From Macrosoma leucophasiata (taxonomy: Eukaryota > Arthropoda > Insecta > Lepidoptera > Hedylidae), in NCBI GenBank assembly GCA_036365455.1, contig JAWQUS010000021.1, positions 21,016,001 to 21,080,000 of the forward strand: 64,000 nt of DNA. The letters run 5' to 3'. A program made the translations under genes and the position numbers. Positions 12,000 to 24,242 of this stretch are shown piece after piece. The notes beneath the pieces were generated by a model, which saw nothing but the letters and a program-made list of their open reading frames with translations, was not told the origin of the DNA and did no database searches. Every line of letters starts with the position of its first letter. The stretch's first letter is position 1.

Positions 12000-13105
12000 T
12001 GCTGCTGTAAATTATTTTAAATTTAGAAACAAGTATTAATGTATGTCTATCAACTTTTGTATACCTATGTATTGGTAGGTATGCAGGTAAAGCACTACGA
12101 CTATAGAGTAACTGTGAATTAAGTTCCTGGACTCCAAATAATAATTCCGGATGTTGAGTAGCACGGAAAGTTTATTTACGGAAAGACACACAATAACTAG
12201 AGTATAAAAGAAGGAGTAAGTTAGCACAAGCACAATAGCGAAAAACATGCAAAAGCAAATGGCGGCTCGAAATACAGCAGAGCGTCAGACGTCATGCATT
12301 GATGTCGTATCGAATCGGACTGGCCGTCCGAACACTCCCGACTCCCGAATGGATCCGAGCGCGCAGGCCGTCACCGTTCGGGAGGGATCGGATATCTCTA
12401 CATAAACAAGAATTGGTTTGTCTGGCTGTTCGTTGATTATTTAATTTTAGATATAAAATAAAATTACGTACGTAAATTATAAAAGCTATGTTTTAATAAA
12501 AATAACAATTAAAATTAATATTAAAGTAGCTCCGCTACACCTATATCTAGTATTTACCGTCTATGTGATACCTGAGTTGTATATGATTGCTAGATGACGT
12601 GACACGAATTGCATAGCACACATTAGTCACAAAATATACATACTCGTCCGAATGAGTAGAATGTATGTGATAATTGATATAATTCCCTTTAACTTATGGC
12701 CATAAACATTGAGGTATTCAAACCTTCATCTTGTTTAAGAGTGTATAACTACATTTTCACTGGCTTGTTCTCAAACTAAACCATGAAATTGTGATAAATA
12801 GAACAATGAAACCTTAATGAAACGATAGCGCACTACACTAGAAGTGGACCACAGACTATAAATGAGAAAATCAAAGCGCACTAAAGCACAGTTAATACAT
12901 CATAACAAAACCTCAGCATCACTACACTACATTACATATAAATTACGTTTGCGGTGATGAAACGACTCAAATAAATGGGAACGCTGGCATCGAGGGCACG
13001 TGAACCCCGATGAAGCATCTTCATTAAGCACTCACTCATGTATTTGATTGCGCCTGTGTGCGAGTCAAGAATTTATGTAGTAAGTGTTGATGAGCGAGCA
13101 ATAAT
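12000..13105. other. Intergenic DNA
   Basis: AT-rich with a GC patch at 12265-12390 that contains the partial dyad ACTCCCGAATGG / CCGTTCGGGAG. No gene recognised. Confidence 0.4.
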
Positions 13106-13215
13106 TCAGCAATAACGGATCGCTGGCGCCCGCGGCTAATGAATTCCAGGCGCTGCCGAGAGCCGGCAATTTGTAATCTCAGCTATTCGAGCCGAGGAGC
13201 AACGTCGGTGAGTCT
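13106..13215 (+). promoter_or_regulatory. Candidate untranslated exon or conserved block
   Basis: A moderately GC-rich patch ending in a strong donor (GTCG|GTGAGTC, GT at 13207). No coding frame is recognised. Like the block at 11760, it might be an upstream exon of the dpr gene. This rests only on composition and the donor. Confidence 0.2.
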
Positions 13216-13535
13216 TTTTGTTTCTCACCATAAACCTGACATCTAAATACATCAGCTGATGTATACTGCTAACTATTGTCTCTGATTCATTCGCCATTCA
13301 TTGGATATTTGAATGTCTGCGTTGTGTGAGCATCCTTTGACGATATACGAGTATTGCCGTCAGTATGAAGCGCGCGATAAGCTCCGCGCTGTACGAGTAG
13401 CTGCTGTAGCGTTACACCTCAAAGCGGCGGTGAGCTCATTTCATCATTTGCAAGCTCTTGCTATATGGAAAACGTGCAACAAAAATTTGGTTTTCGAAGT
13501 ATCACATCAAAAATAAACATGATATAATACTAACA

Positions 13536-13802
13536 AAAAAAAATCATGCAGTTAACATTGATGTTAAGTGATGACTGCAGCCTATAGACACTTACACGAA
13601 GACCAAGGTCAAAATGCAGATGCGTTACCACTCCTGAGTCCTAAGGTGTTATGCCTCTGTGCCGGAAATTACAGGGCCGTACATTACCACCTGACCGGAA
13701 CCCGATAGTGCTGAACACTCCCATTTAGCGGCAAGTAAATTAGGTAATGCGGTGGTGCCTACCTACGCCCGCGAGCTCCGTCACTGGAGCTCTACCACCA
13801 GT
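13536..13802 (-). repeat. SINE-A, near full length
   Basis: Runs from a poly-A stretch (13535-13543) and CATGCAGTTAACATTGATGT through CAAGGTCAAAATGCAGATGC and GGAAATTACAGGGCCGTACA to the palindromic end GAGCTCCGTCACTGGAGCTC (13774-13793). In the element's own direction the palindrome is at the 5' end and the A-rich tail at the 3' end. Confidence 0.85.
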
Positions 13803-14285
13803 AAAACCAGTACGTATGGACCATAAATAAATATAACCTTTAATATAAAAGATATTATTGTAACTGAGCCATGGTTAAATATATGAGACGCTGAAAATTA
13901 AAAATTTGAGAAACCTGATACAGAAAGACATCTACAAAGTATAAAAGTTTAATCTGTGTGTTGGCCCGTGAAATATTTGAATTTTGCGTTGCGTCGTCTG
14001 TCGTCTTCACTGTTGACTTGTTCTAATCAGAGCTGAATATTTTGGAAAGATCTGGTGTTACATCCACCAATTATAGCTAAAAAGTAGAGCGATGAAAAAG
14101 CTATTGGGAAAAAAAATCCTAAATTGGTTCATTCATTTAGGAGCTACGGTGAAGGGTAAGTGAAACTACCTCTTTTTGCATTGGGGTTTGAAAATACATA
14201 GATACATATATTATTATACTGTCCGAGTGATATTTGAGTAGTTGAACTACGTTCTCAAGGAAGATAAACTATTAAAGGTATAACT

Positions 14286-14572
14286 GGCGACAGAGCTCCA
14301 GTGACGGAGCTCTCGGACGTAGGCACCACCCAATTACCATATACTTGCCGCTAAATAGTAGTGTTCAGCACTATCGTGTTCCAGTCAGGTGGTAATGTAC
14401 GGACGGCCCTGTAATTTCCGGCCCAAAGGCATAACACCTTAGCCCTCAGGAGTGGCAACGCATCTGCATTTTGACCTTGGTCTTTGTGTGGGTCTGTGGT
14501 CTATAGGCTGCAGACATCACTTAGCATCAATGTGAACTGCATGCTTGTTTGCCACTTCTATGACATAAAAAA
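14286..14572 (+). repeat. SINE-A, full length
   Basis: Starts GGCGACAGAGCTCCAGTGAC and ends TGTTTGCCACTTCTATGACA followed by AAAAAA. It is the same family as 13536-13802 but in the opposite orientation 480 bp away. The pair forms a long imperfect inverted repeat. Confidence 0.85.
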
Positions 14573-15287
14573 GGTAGACAGTATTTTTAAACAGATCTCA
14601 GCAACTCAGTTTCTTTTCGTATGAAAGCAACACACACCACCGCATTCTATGAACTCGCTACCACAGAATGATGCAGCTTTATCGTGTTCTGGTTTCATAG
14701 AATACGACCTCATACTACTCATAAAATATTGTACCAAACAGAATAAAGTATATCTGTAATCAGCACAACTTCACACAATAGCCGATATCCCAAACACAGA
14801 TAAGGTTAAGAAGACGACAGCGCGAACAACAAAGCAACATGAACTAAGCACAAGCACTCCACACAAGTAAACATAAACATAGAAAACTCATTACCAGCTC
14901 GCTATTCACAAAGCGCGGATTGGTAGACGTAATGCCAACGTCAGCGAGCTGAGTGAGTGAGCGGATGAGTGATATGACAGCGCGGGACTGGATGGAACAG
15001 CTCCCAGTTATACGAGTACATTGATGGTGTCGCTCAGTATCGCTGTGCTCGCGGCACGTCATTTCATTAAATTTATTACAATTGTGGACTCTCGTAACGC
15101 GTTATTGTAACACTGGGGGCGAGAACATGAATATTCCTTCAGAAATTTCCAGAATTATATCACGAGGTTTCTGTCTAATTACTTTGTATTTTTATCATGA
15201 AGGTATTAATTGAATCTTCAAAATATTCAATTGTTTTAAAAGCTTTAACACGGTTAAAGATTATTTTTAATAACATACTAGCTGGCC
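14573..15287. other. Intergenic DNA
   Basis: Nothing recognised. The 72-codon frame near 14844-15062 shows no domain. Confidence 0.4.
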
Positions 15288-15530
15288 CGGCAAACTTCGT
15301 ATTGCCTCAGAATGAAATAATGTGTCAAAGGTTTGATAGATACGGACTATTTGTATGGAAAAATAAAATAGTGGTTTTTACTGTTTCCCTTCAATTTCTT
15401 CATATTTTCTTACCTTTTAAACCTTCCCTAGACTTCCGAAAATCATTCAAAACCAAAATTAGCCAAATCGGTAAAGCCATTCACGCGTGATGCCGTGACC
15501 AAGGAAAACGGTTTGCATTTTTATATATAT
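15288..15530 (+). repeat. LINE-tail-like repeat (CTGGCCCGGCAAACTTCG type)
   Basis: Begins CTAGCTGGCCCGGCAAACTT and contains GGTTTGATAGATACGGACTA, a region with TAAACCTTCCCTAGACTTCC, and CATTCACGCGTGATGCCGTG. A reversed copy of the same family lies at 27775-28035. Confidence 0.7.
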
Positions 15531-18096
15531 GTAAAGAAATACTATTTCTTTCTTCGCACTCTGTGTGTTTATTTACCATGAAGTTTGGTTATAGTTTTTA
15601 ACTTTTTAACTGTCTGATTTTAAAGAAGAAACGAATTCAGAATGTCAGAGACAGATTCAAATACGAGTTGATTGACAATTGCAGAATCAATGAAAATTTT
15701 AATATTATATTATTTTATGTTTTAAAAGTGAAAGAATAAACTTTCACTGTCGTTTCTTCTTTTCAGGTTTGAGTTCATATTGTTTTATATTACCTAGATA
15801 AAATAGTCTCTGTATAAAAAAAACTAACAATAAAACTTCTTTTCAGCAACACAAGGTTTATTTCTTTCATGTAGTAAAACAGACTTATATATATAGATAA
15901 GTAAAGTTAATAATATCAAGTTGAAGTGCTTGAAATAATATTTAATTATATTCGTACGTGAAGTGACAATAGATTGCCTAGAGACAAAAAATAATTTGCA
16001 CATATAAATACGAAAAATATAATATCTTAATAATGACCTTGAACATTAACGAACTAGTCGCAGATTTCGATATAAAACCCGATAAATTATGCTCATCATG
16101 AAAAGATTCAAATAAATGAATGGGATTGTAAATGCCCTCAATATCATCAGCCGGCATATGGCTTCTCCGCTCCGGCCCGCCGCGGCCGGTGGCCCGTGTT
16201 GCTCTATGTACCAATATAAGTCAGTGGTTACTTTTGAGATTTCATTCCCGTATAGTTTAATAGTAGCATTATATAAAAATCGGAATCGTAAATCCCTTAT
16301 TACATGTTACATAAGATTGTGAATTCGAAAATCATTATCCATAGCGCGATTGCTATAAATTTCAGTGATGGTTTAAAAATAAATTGTATTTTATAGATTA
16401 GAAAAGTTTTGTGCATAGATTGGAAAAGTATTAGATGTATCGGCGATCAAGCTACGGCAATGGAGGTATGATTGTCATGTCATACACGAATAACACGAAG
16501 TCTAGTAAGAGCAATGTCTGAAGTGTGAGGACCTAGTTTTTGTTTCAGTGTGAGCTGTGCCTTACACAATACATGTTCCCTCTGACATCGTTAAGCAACC
16601 CCTCCTCGACACTCCTCGTATTGTAAATATCTAGCGGAGGCTCACTTCATTAACTCAACACTTGCCTTCATTTGGAAGTCAGAGATTTATTTTTAAGCGA
16701 AGATATTAAATCATCCAGGAAAATTATCCCACCCGTTACATATACGTATCTATCTTAAATTATTACATTAATTTTCTTGCTCAAAAATTCCGTAACATCA
16801 TTGATTATTTCGATCTTAATTATAACTTGATTATGATTCCATCTCGAGCAGCGGGAGTACGGAAATTAATCGAATTCATTTCTTTGCGATATCGATTTGT
16901 TTCCCGGATACCACTCATCAATATTATGTAAGTAAATAGTGAGAATTTCGATCACCAGGCGCCATTGAGCCTTTTTTCAGGCTTCAAAGGTCAAAACTTT
17001 CGTCATTGATTGCTTTTGTCTAATGAAAGATTCTTTGCTTAATAATAAGCGTTTTTCTGCTAGCGGCACTGTAACATGTAATTTTTTCATGTTCTTTATG
17101 TACTAGAGGAGTTTTACCGCGTCCAGATTATATACTCGAGGTTAGAGACCAAATTTTTCTTAAGATTTTAGCAAAAACGACAAAAGGTTGCAGAAATAAT
17201 TATGGATATTCAATTCTGTAAATGAACAGTATCAATCAAATAGTTATGGATTATTTTGAATTAAAACTACGTGTAATCGTAGTTTTAACTCTAAATAAAG
17301 GTGAGCAAACAGTTAGTTATACTTATTTTATATTACCTCAAATAACATCATCATCTATTCCTTTAAATATTTATTAATAAGACTTAAGGGCAAGGCTAAA
17401 TTAATAATAGGATTTCGTCAAAAGGCGATTCAGTTCTATATTGGCGACATTTGGCAAAGGTTATAAGAACTTATAATGAAAACCACCGCCCCTTCCCCCT
17501 CCTACCCGACATGCGGCCATTAATTACGTCCACTTCCTGGATAATCTAAAAATATTACAATCGCAACAAGAAGGGCTCGCGATCTGACGTTTTCATTAAA
17601 GCTGCCTGAATTATTAATTTCCCCAATTCTCTTCGCGACCTCTGTGTGTGTGTGAGTGATTGTGCGACGCGTGTGTGTGTGCCTCCTATTATTATTCAAC
17701 ATAATTGTGTGCCACGGAGCTGGCGCGAGGTAATATATTAGGATCGTACGTTAATATTTTATGATCTGAGGGTAAACGGTGACTGGTGCTGAATATGTGC
17801 GAAAAACCTTTAAATATGACACGACTATTATATACAATTCCTTTGTTAATACCACCGTAATGCTGCTAGAATGATGTCGACATGATGATGTGACATACAG
17901 CTACATTTTACTTTTAATTTAATGGTATCTTGAGAAACTTTTATAGAATACCGTGTGTTAATATAATATATTAATTAAGTTCTGAGAATATAAGAACATC
18001 ATACAAACGTGTCGAATTGATAGTCTCCTATTCTTAAAGCGACCTAAATATCCAAATTTTCGTGAGTGTGTGTATATTTTTATATATATTATGTAC
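15531..18096. other. Intergenic DNA with one GC-rich patch
   Basis: A GC-rich spot at 16148-16205 and a GTGTGTG-rich stretch at 17640-17685 stand out. No gene, RNA or repeat is recognised. Confidence 0.35.
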
Positions 18097-18152
18097 TAGC
18101 GACCCGCCCCGGTTTCGCACGGTTGCAATGTAACTACCCACATTACTACTAT
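18097..18152 (+). repeat. Left half of a repeat split by the LINE
   Basis: Carries CTAGCGACCCGCCCCGGTTT CGCACGG and ends TACTACTATA at the LINE tail. The continuation expected for this family (AGCCTATAGCATTCC … GAAGATTAGCCC) is found on the far side of the LINE at 21027-21150, so the LINE landed inside it. Confidence 0.7.
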
Positions 18153-21025
18153 ATTTATTTATTTATTTAATCTTTATTGCCACAAAAAAAACAATTGCAA
18201 CAAATGGCGGACTTAACGCTAAGAGCGCTCTCTACCAGTCAACCATTGGTAGTGAAGAGAAAAATCGTAGGCGGTGGTAGATTAAACAACAAAAAAAATT
18301 AACACAAAAAAAAAAGCAACTTAATACACTAAAAATTATCCATATAATCCATATAAAAATATATTTAAGTATATATACATATTATTTAAATACATATCTA
18401 TACATAAATTAATAAATATATACACAACAATATATATACAATTATACATACGTGCAAATATGATATAAATACAAAATATTATAACGATTTGAAAACTTTA
18501 TGACTGAAAATGAGCCTTAACACTCTTTTTAAACGCAAATTTTGTGGTGAGTCTACGCAAGTCCTCCGGAAGAGCATTCCACAGGCGTGTAGCTTGAATC
18601 ACAAAGGAGCTGGATACAAAGCCAGAACGGTGAAGTGGTATGGTGAGAACATGAGAATCGTTAGAGCGTAATTGTAAAGAGTGAGAGGAAGAAAGATATT
18701 CAAATTTACATTTTAAGTAAGAACGAGAAGAAGAGTCGGAAAGAGAGAGCAGTCTTATTTGTCTTCGCTGCCGAATGGGAAGCCAATTTAACTTATTACG
18801 GTAAGAGGATACATGGTCAAACTTCCGCAGACAAAAAATGAAACGGATAGTGTTATTAATTGATCTGTCTAGTTTGTTGAGAAAAATTTCGTTCAGGTCC
18901 GAATAACACACATCAGCATAATCAATAATGGGGAGAATGAGAGCCTGAACAAGACGAATCTTAGTTTCAATCGGCAGAAAGTTTCGAAGTCGGTTGAGGG
19001 AGTGTAGTGCGCTATAGACTGCCCGGCTTACCTCGCTGACATGAACTTTCCAGCTGAGAGTGGCATCAATATGCAAACCTAGATTCTTCACAGCTGAACA
19101 GAAAGGAATCACTTGATTTTCAAACTTGACAGGGGTGACAGAACTCATATTTAATTTACCCAATTGTCGTGAGCTTCCAATGATTATAGCCTGACACTTG
19201 TTAGGATTAACTTGAATGCCGTAATTTTGTGACCAGGTACTAATTTTATTTAGGTTGCAGTTAATTTTGTTTATAGCATGAGCAATGTTCTCGATGTCTG
19301 AATGATTATATAGTTGCAAATTATCGGCGTAAAAATGGTAAGAGCAGTCCAACGAATCAGAAAGAATGTTAATAAAAATAGAGAAGAGGAGAGGTGAAAG
19401 TATGCCACCTTGTGGAACACCTGCATTGAGGTTACACCAGTTTGAAAGTGTACCATTTACCCGAACCGCCTGTTGTCTCTTCCTCAGGTAAGAGCAAAAC
19501 CAACCAACAGCTGTTGGAGAAAAATTCAGATGTCTCAGGATGGCCAGGAGGATATCATGGTCCACCATATTAAACGCGTTTGAGAAATCTATTAAAACCA
19601 AAATAGTAACCATTTTATCCTCCATGGCACTCCTAATATCCTCCGTAATTTTGAGAAGTGCCGTGGTAGTGCTGTGGCCAGGACGAAAGCCGGATTGATA
19701 TGGGGATAATATATTATTTCCATGTATAAAGGAAGAGACCTGTTTGTGGACCACAGCTTCCAGGGATTTTGATAGAAACGGTAATATTGAAATTGGCCTA
19801 TACTCCTTTAATTCACGGGGGTTACTAACTTTTGGAAGTGGTGAGACTAAGGCTTTTTGCCAAATCAAAGGAAATACCCCAGATGCTAATGAAGAATTAA
19901 TGATATGTGTAAACGTGGGAATAATGAATTGGAGTATAGGCATAACCATCATCCGGCTTATGTCATCACCACCTACTGCATTCGATTTTATGGAGTTAAT
20001 GACTTTATAAAGTTCATCACTCGTCGTCTCAGTGAATGAAAAAGTTTCAATGGAAGGTAGACTCATGAGAGAAATTTCTGCTAACGTTGAGATTTTGACA
20101 GAAGAGCTTAAAGGCGGGACATAGGAGAAATGGGAATTGAATTCATTTGCTGAAAAAGAAACATTATTTGAAGAGATATTTGCTTTACCGAAACCTAGCG
20201 AGTTAAGAAATTTCCAAATTTCGGCTGATGATGAGTCTGAAATTTTATCAAAACAATAACGACGTTTGGCTGCTCTCACCATTTGATTACACCGGTTCCG
20301 TGCACTCTTATACAGACCCCAGTTCTTGTCACACCTGTCTCGTTTGAAGGCCCGGAAAGCTCTATCGCGCCGAGTCATTGCGATTCTAACACCCTTCGTT
20401 ATCCAGGGAGCAGGTGGCCGCTTCAATCTCACAGCCCTCAATGGTGCATGTGCATCGTACAACTTAAGAATTAGTGTATTAAAATGTACAATTTTATCAT
20501 TGACTGATGACGCATCATACACCGCAGAAAAATCAAGACTAGCTGCGTCAGATTTTAAAGAATCATAATTGATTTTAGAGAGATTGCGAAGGCAAACTAT
20601 TTTTGGTTTTGGTTTGGGCTGTTTAAGTTTGTACATTAAGAAAATAAGGTCATGCTGAGAAAAGCCGGGTGCAGGTAATTGACCATGTTTGATAACGTGA
20701 TTTAACGACGATGTAACGATCAAATCAAGCCAAGAGTCAGAAGTGTTGAGATTATGATGAGTAGGGCCAGATGGCAAGATGGAAAGATTGACAGACTTGA
20801 ATATGTTTTGAAGTTTAGCAGAATGAGGAGTGTCCTTTAAAAGATTTATGTTGAAATCACCCATGATGATGTGATGTGTGTAGTCCGAACAATGGGAATC
20901 CAGCACCAGCTCAAGATCGGTGAAATAATCGGTTCCCGGAGGACAGTAAACTACTCCTAGAAGGACCTTCACATGGTTTACCAAGATTTCCAAGAACAGA
21001 TATTCCGCCGACGCAGAGTACATAG
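18153..21025 (-). mobile_element. CR1-like non-LTR retrotransposon, 5'-truncated copy 1
   Basis: Transcribed right to left. The 3' end carries a short (AAATA)n-type tail, seen as TTTATTTATTTATTT at 18150-18165, instead of long poly-A. An ORF2 frame fills 18498-21023. The 5' end stops abruptly at about 21025, within the endonuclease domain when compared with copy 2 at 48710-52160. The flanks share ACTATA (18147-18152 and about 21029-21034), consistent with a target-site duplication. Confidence 0.85.
18498..21023 (-). CDS. LINE ORF2: endonuclease (partial) and reverse transcriptase
   Basis: An 841-codon uninterrupted frame. The start is simply the first ATG after truncation. Near residue 50 is the endonuclease motif GDFN, followed by a TSDSWLDLIVTS-like segment and a Ser/Gln-His-Asp motif (SQHD). 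Reverse-transcriptase motifs follow in order: YRPISILPFLSK, a motif A reading LIDFSNAFN, GVPQGGILSPLLF, and FYADNLQLY where YADD is usual. The C-terminal region ends with the WNALPEDLRR-type segment typical of CR1/Jockey-group elements. The absence of stops or frameshifts suggests a young insertion, but the missing endonuclease N-terminus makes this copy nonautonomous. The clade call is from motif style only. Confidence 0.85.
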   Translation of the reverse strand: MYSASAEYLFLEILVNHVKVLLGVVYCPPGTDYFTDLELVLDSHCSDYTHHIIMGDFNINLLKDTPHSAKLQNIFKSVNLSILPSGPTHHNLNTSDSWLDLIVTSSLNHVIKHGQLPAPGFSQHDLIFLMYKLKQPKPKPKIVCLRNLSKINYDSLKSDAASLDFSAVYDASSVNDKIVHFNTLILKLYDAHAPLRAVRLKRPPAPWITKGVRIAMTRRDRAFRAFKRDRCDKNWGLYKSARNRCNQMVRAAKRRYCFDKISDSSSAEIWKFLNSLGFGKANISSNNVSFSANEFNSHFSYVPPLSSSVKISTLAEISLMSLPSIETFSFTETTSDELYKVINSIKSNAVGGDDISRMMVMPILQFIIPTFTHIINSSLASGVFPLIWQKALVSPLPKVSNPRELKEYRPISILPFLSKSLEAVVHKQVSSFIHGNNILSPYQSGFRPGHSTTTALLKITEDIRSAMEDKMVTILVLIDFSNAFNMVDHDILLAILRHLNFSPTAVGWFCSYLRKRQQAVRVNGTLSNWCNLNAGVPQGGILSPLLFSIFINILSDSLDCSYHFYADNLQLYNHSDIENIAHAINKINCNLNKISTWSQNYGIQVNPNKCQAIIIGSSRQLGKLNMSSVTPVKFENQVIPFCSAVKNLGLHIDATLSWKVHVSEVSRAVYSALHSLNRLRNFLPIETKIRLVQALILPIIDYADVCYSDLNEIFLNKLDRSINNTIRFIFCLRKFDHVSSYRNKLNWLPIRQRRQIRLLSLSDSSSRSYLKCKFEYLSSSHSLQLRSNDSHVLTIPLHRSGFVSSSFVIQATRLWNALPEDLRRLTTKFAFKKSVKAHFQS

Positions 21026-21026
21026 A

Positions 21027-21180
21027 TACTATAATAATAAAGTATAGCCTATAGCATTCCTAAATAGAGTAGCTTTCTAATTGTGAAAGAATTTTCATTA
21101 TCGATTCAGTATTTCCGAAGATTAGCCCCTAAAAACAAACAAACAAACTATGTATAACATATTGGTGTAGATATACGACG
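21027..21180 (+). repeat. Right half of the split repeat
   Basis: Continues the family interrupted at 18152: TAAAGTATAGCCTATAGCAT, GTGAAAGAATTTTCATTATC and GAAGATTAGCCCCTAAAAAC. Confidence 0.65.
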
Positions 21181-22600
21181 TGTAACAGTTTGACAGAAAC
21201 TTTGTTGTTGGTTTGGAATCGATAACCGAATCGATTTCAGGCATTTTTGATATAGGTAATATTTTGACCCAAAATTAATTACAATTAAGGAAATTATGGT
21301 CACCCATTTGGTGAACAGTCAATACAAACGAAAATGAGACTCACGTCTATCCAAAATAAAATGCTAGTCTCAACAAGTTTATTCAAACTCGTTGACAAGT
21401 GCTTTTTATTATAGATAATAATTTTAGAAATAAAATAGTAGAAATTAATCTTATTTCTAGCGAGTGTTGAATAAGGGTACGCAGGTTACGCTACATCACA
21501 TTGCAACAGTGTGCGTGAGTGAATAGGTTCGTGTTTTATGTGCGGCCGTAGGTAGAGGTAGGGTGAGTCTGCATGGGGTGTGCATACTGTTCGTATAATT
21601 TGAGGACAACTAATTTCTTAAATAAAAAATATTAAATACATAAACATGAATTTCAGTTCATGTATTATGATTATAACTCGATTTCCTAATCGGGGTGTTA
21701 AAGAGTGTGCATTTTTTCCGTTACTTGTTGTATAATGTATGTATTTATATTAATGCATGTGTTTTCTGAAGCATCTCTAAGGACATTCATTGGATTGTGA
21801 CCATTTTTTATCCATTGGCTATTGGCTTATATATACTCCAACTTAGCGAACCGTGCAAGTTTAATTAAAATTGGTTCAGTAGCTTATGAGTTTTAAAAAT
21901 GTTGTTTTTATTTTTCTTCATACATTGCAACAAAAGAAATATTAATATTTAGATTAAAATGAAACTTATAACAATGCGACCATACTTTTGGCAAAGTTTC
22001 CTTTAATAATTATCTTATTGAGTCCTGCGGCCGGCTTAACGTGCCGAGTGAGGCTTCGAGCGGTGAGCGGTGAGCACGAGTTCTGGGGACAAATGACACA
22101 CGAGTCGCCCTCATCCTCGCCCACAACCTGTTCTATGGAATAATCCACCCACGATATATCACGGTCCACATTATTTAACTATGAGGGTAGGGAGGTACCA
22201 CATAACTTTCTAACTCCACCGGTGGGCTCACAAAGCCTCTTAATTAATCACACTTTAATGGGCCCGCCTTCGTACGCAGATCGGCAGATTGGCGGCTCTT
22301 CGCGAATTTAGAGACATTTATTTCTAAAGCGAAAAACCTCTCAAGAGATAGAAATGATATTATAAGATGGCTGCCGCAAATGATTAATGTTTCAGCCTGA
22401 AGAGATGCGCCAGAAATATATTTAGTGCTACATAAGTTATCTTGACGGATATGATATCATCTTTTTTCATCGTGAGCTCAATTTTCAAACAACTGCGTAA
22501 TCCCTTTCGATACTAAGGAACTACATAAATACAAAAGATATTATATTGCATGCCAGGAATTATTTATTTAGATATTTATTGAAATCAGGCAACAATGCTT
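21181..22600. other. Intergenic DNA
   Basis: No gene recognised. A 67-codon - strand frame at 21966-22169 has a Cys-containing central part but no known motif, start context or splice support. Confidence 0.35.
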
Positions 22601-22667
22601 AAGATAAACAATAGGCCCATAGAATAAATACCTTACAGACTAACATACATATCAAAACACTACACTA

Positions 22668-23820
22668 TTTATCACGTAAAGTCGGCGACGTGATGCGCGG
22701 CTTGTCTGCAGGCAGTTGTCCCTTGAACCTCCGGAACACAACTCCCTGCGGCCAGAATTCCTCCTTTATAAAAATTGGTAGGTGGTGCGTCGGTACTTTT
22801 AACCAGAAAGGAGTTGAAATTGACCTTGCGGCGAGATTCCAATCACTCCACTCTGAGGGTAAAGTTGGTCTTCTTTCGGACATAGTCAACCACATCCTCA
22901 ACTCCCGTTGACCAGTGCAGTCGAGACACGTATAATGGCGCCGATGGCGTAGCTGGACGCAGCAAATGGTTCGGTCCAGTAGGTGCTGTTCCGCACTGAT
23001 TACGGTTGGCAGTCTTTTTCTTCTTTCTCGTCACCACAGTGAAGCCTTCATCGTCACACCTATCCTTACGAGGTCCCTGGCCTGCGGGCTTACGCGTATT
23101 CTCGCTAGGAACTCTCCCTTTAGCTGGTGGCCGCTTAGATGGAGGGTTGGCAGCGGCCGTAGCATAAGCACGTTGAGGGGTCGAAGTGCAAACACGTGAC
23201 GGCGAGGAGACAGGGGCGGTGGAGAGGGCAGCGGGGCGCGTGACGTCGCGCGGCGTGACGACAGTCGGTATCGCATTCTTAGTGTTGCAATCCGCCGACT
23301 CAAAACTGCTGATGGATGTATTTTGCGCACCGCGTCGCATGTTCACATTGCAGGCCTCCGTTGACCTACATACCGAACTAGAACCACCTAATGTAATTAA
23401 TTCGGCACGCAGATCACTGATGGTATTTTCAGAGGGCTGCAATCTAAGCAATACTTCGTCCAAGCTGGTCTTCAGAGTGTTGATCTCTTTAAGCAGCCGG
23501 GATACGTCGACGTGGTCGAAAGTGACGGGAGGCAGCTTGTGCAACTGCTTCGCCACGAACGCTGGCACGTCGTCGGGATCGGTCACCTTCAACAAGTTGA
23601 TAATGTCCTGGAGACTTCTTTCACCTTTATCATCCTTTCTCCGAGATGGCATCTTATCAATCTGCCCAAGCGTTTGGTACAGCAACACTTTAGCCGAGGA
23701 GATTTCTTCTTCTTTGAAGTTAGTCTTGCAGATTTGCATGATACTAACTTCATCCATAGTATCGATGGCATGTTGAATAAACGCCAACAGTTCATTCGCT
23801 ACAAGTTTTTGAGAATTCAT
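22668..23820 (-). pseudogene. LINE ORF1 (gag-like) remnant with one frameshift
   Basis: The frame begins with ATG at 23820 and runs 325 codons to 22843. Homologous-looking text then continues in another frame to TLRDK and a stop near 22668, so a single frameshift lies around 22850. The N-terminal 120 residues contain DDVPAFVAKQLHKLP and DHVDVSRLLKEI, a signature I know from ORF1 of CR1-group retrotransposons. The middle is Ser/Thr/Pro and Lys/Arg-rich (residues ~165-265, including KKKKT), as expected for nucleic-acid binding, and the end has PTHHLPIFIKEEFWPQGVVF. It shares orientation with the ORF2 at 18498-21023, but the flank evidence argues that they are separate insertions. Confidence 0.7.
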
Positions 23821-23993
23821 AGCGACGGTAACGTGCAGCGGCTACAGCCGCGCAACTCGTGCAGCGTGCGACGTCCGTAATCAACCAAGCACTACACTGC
23901 ACTTATATTATGTGGCCGTACATTATCATCCATCGATAGTAATGTATTACTACTACCAACTACTTTAAATGTGGTATTTTGTTTACTGGTGGA

Positions 23994-24225
23994 TGAACTC
24001 CAGTACAGGAGTTCGAGGGTGTAGGCAACACTGTATAACATAATGTATCTGCTGCCTATTAGTAATGTTCACCACTATCCTATTCCGGTTAAATGGTAAT
24101 GTATGGGCCCGTGATTATCATCAGAGACAAAACAACTAAGACCTCTGGAGTGGCAACGTATCTACAGACTGACCATTGATATCTATAAGCTGCAATTATC
24201 ACTAAAGATCCAAATGAACACTCAC
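23994..24225 (+). repeat. SINE-A, diverged
   Basis: Order preserved: ACTGGTGGATGAACTCCAGT, GAGGGTGTAGGCAACACTGT, CTATTCCGGTTAAATGGTAA, CTGGAGTGGCAACGTATCTA, CTATAAGCTGCAATTATCAC. Confidence 0.65.
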
Positions 24226-24242
24226 AGTCCCAGACTATTAAT

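Noticed and set aside
13774..13793. SINE-A palindrome as a Helitron 3' hairpin
   Set aside because: There is no CTRR end after the hairpin, and the opposite end carries a poly-A run, which fits retroposition instead.
21966..22169. Small Cys-containing protein on the - strand
   Set aside because: No known motif, and no evidence of splicing or promoter. The length is within chance expectation.
18498..23820. One full-length LINE with ORF1 at 22.7-23.8 kb and ORF2 at 18.5-21.0 kb
   Set aside because: The LINE at 18153-21025 is flanked by two halves of another repeat and a short shared sequence, so its 5' end is at 21025. ORF1 must be a separate piece unless new evidence appears.
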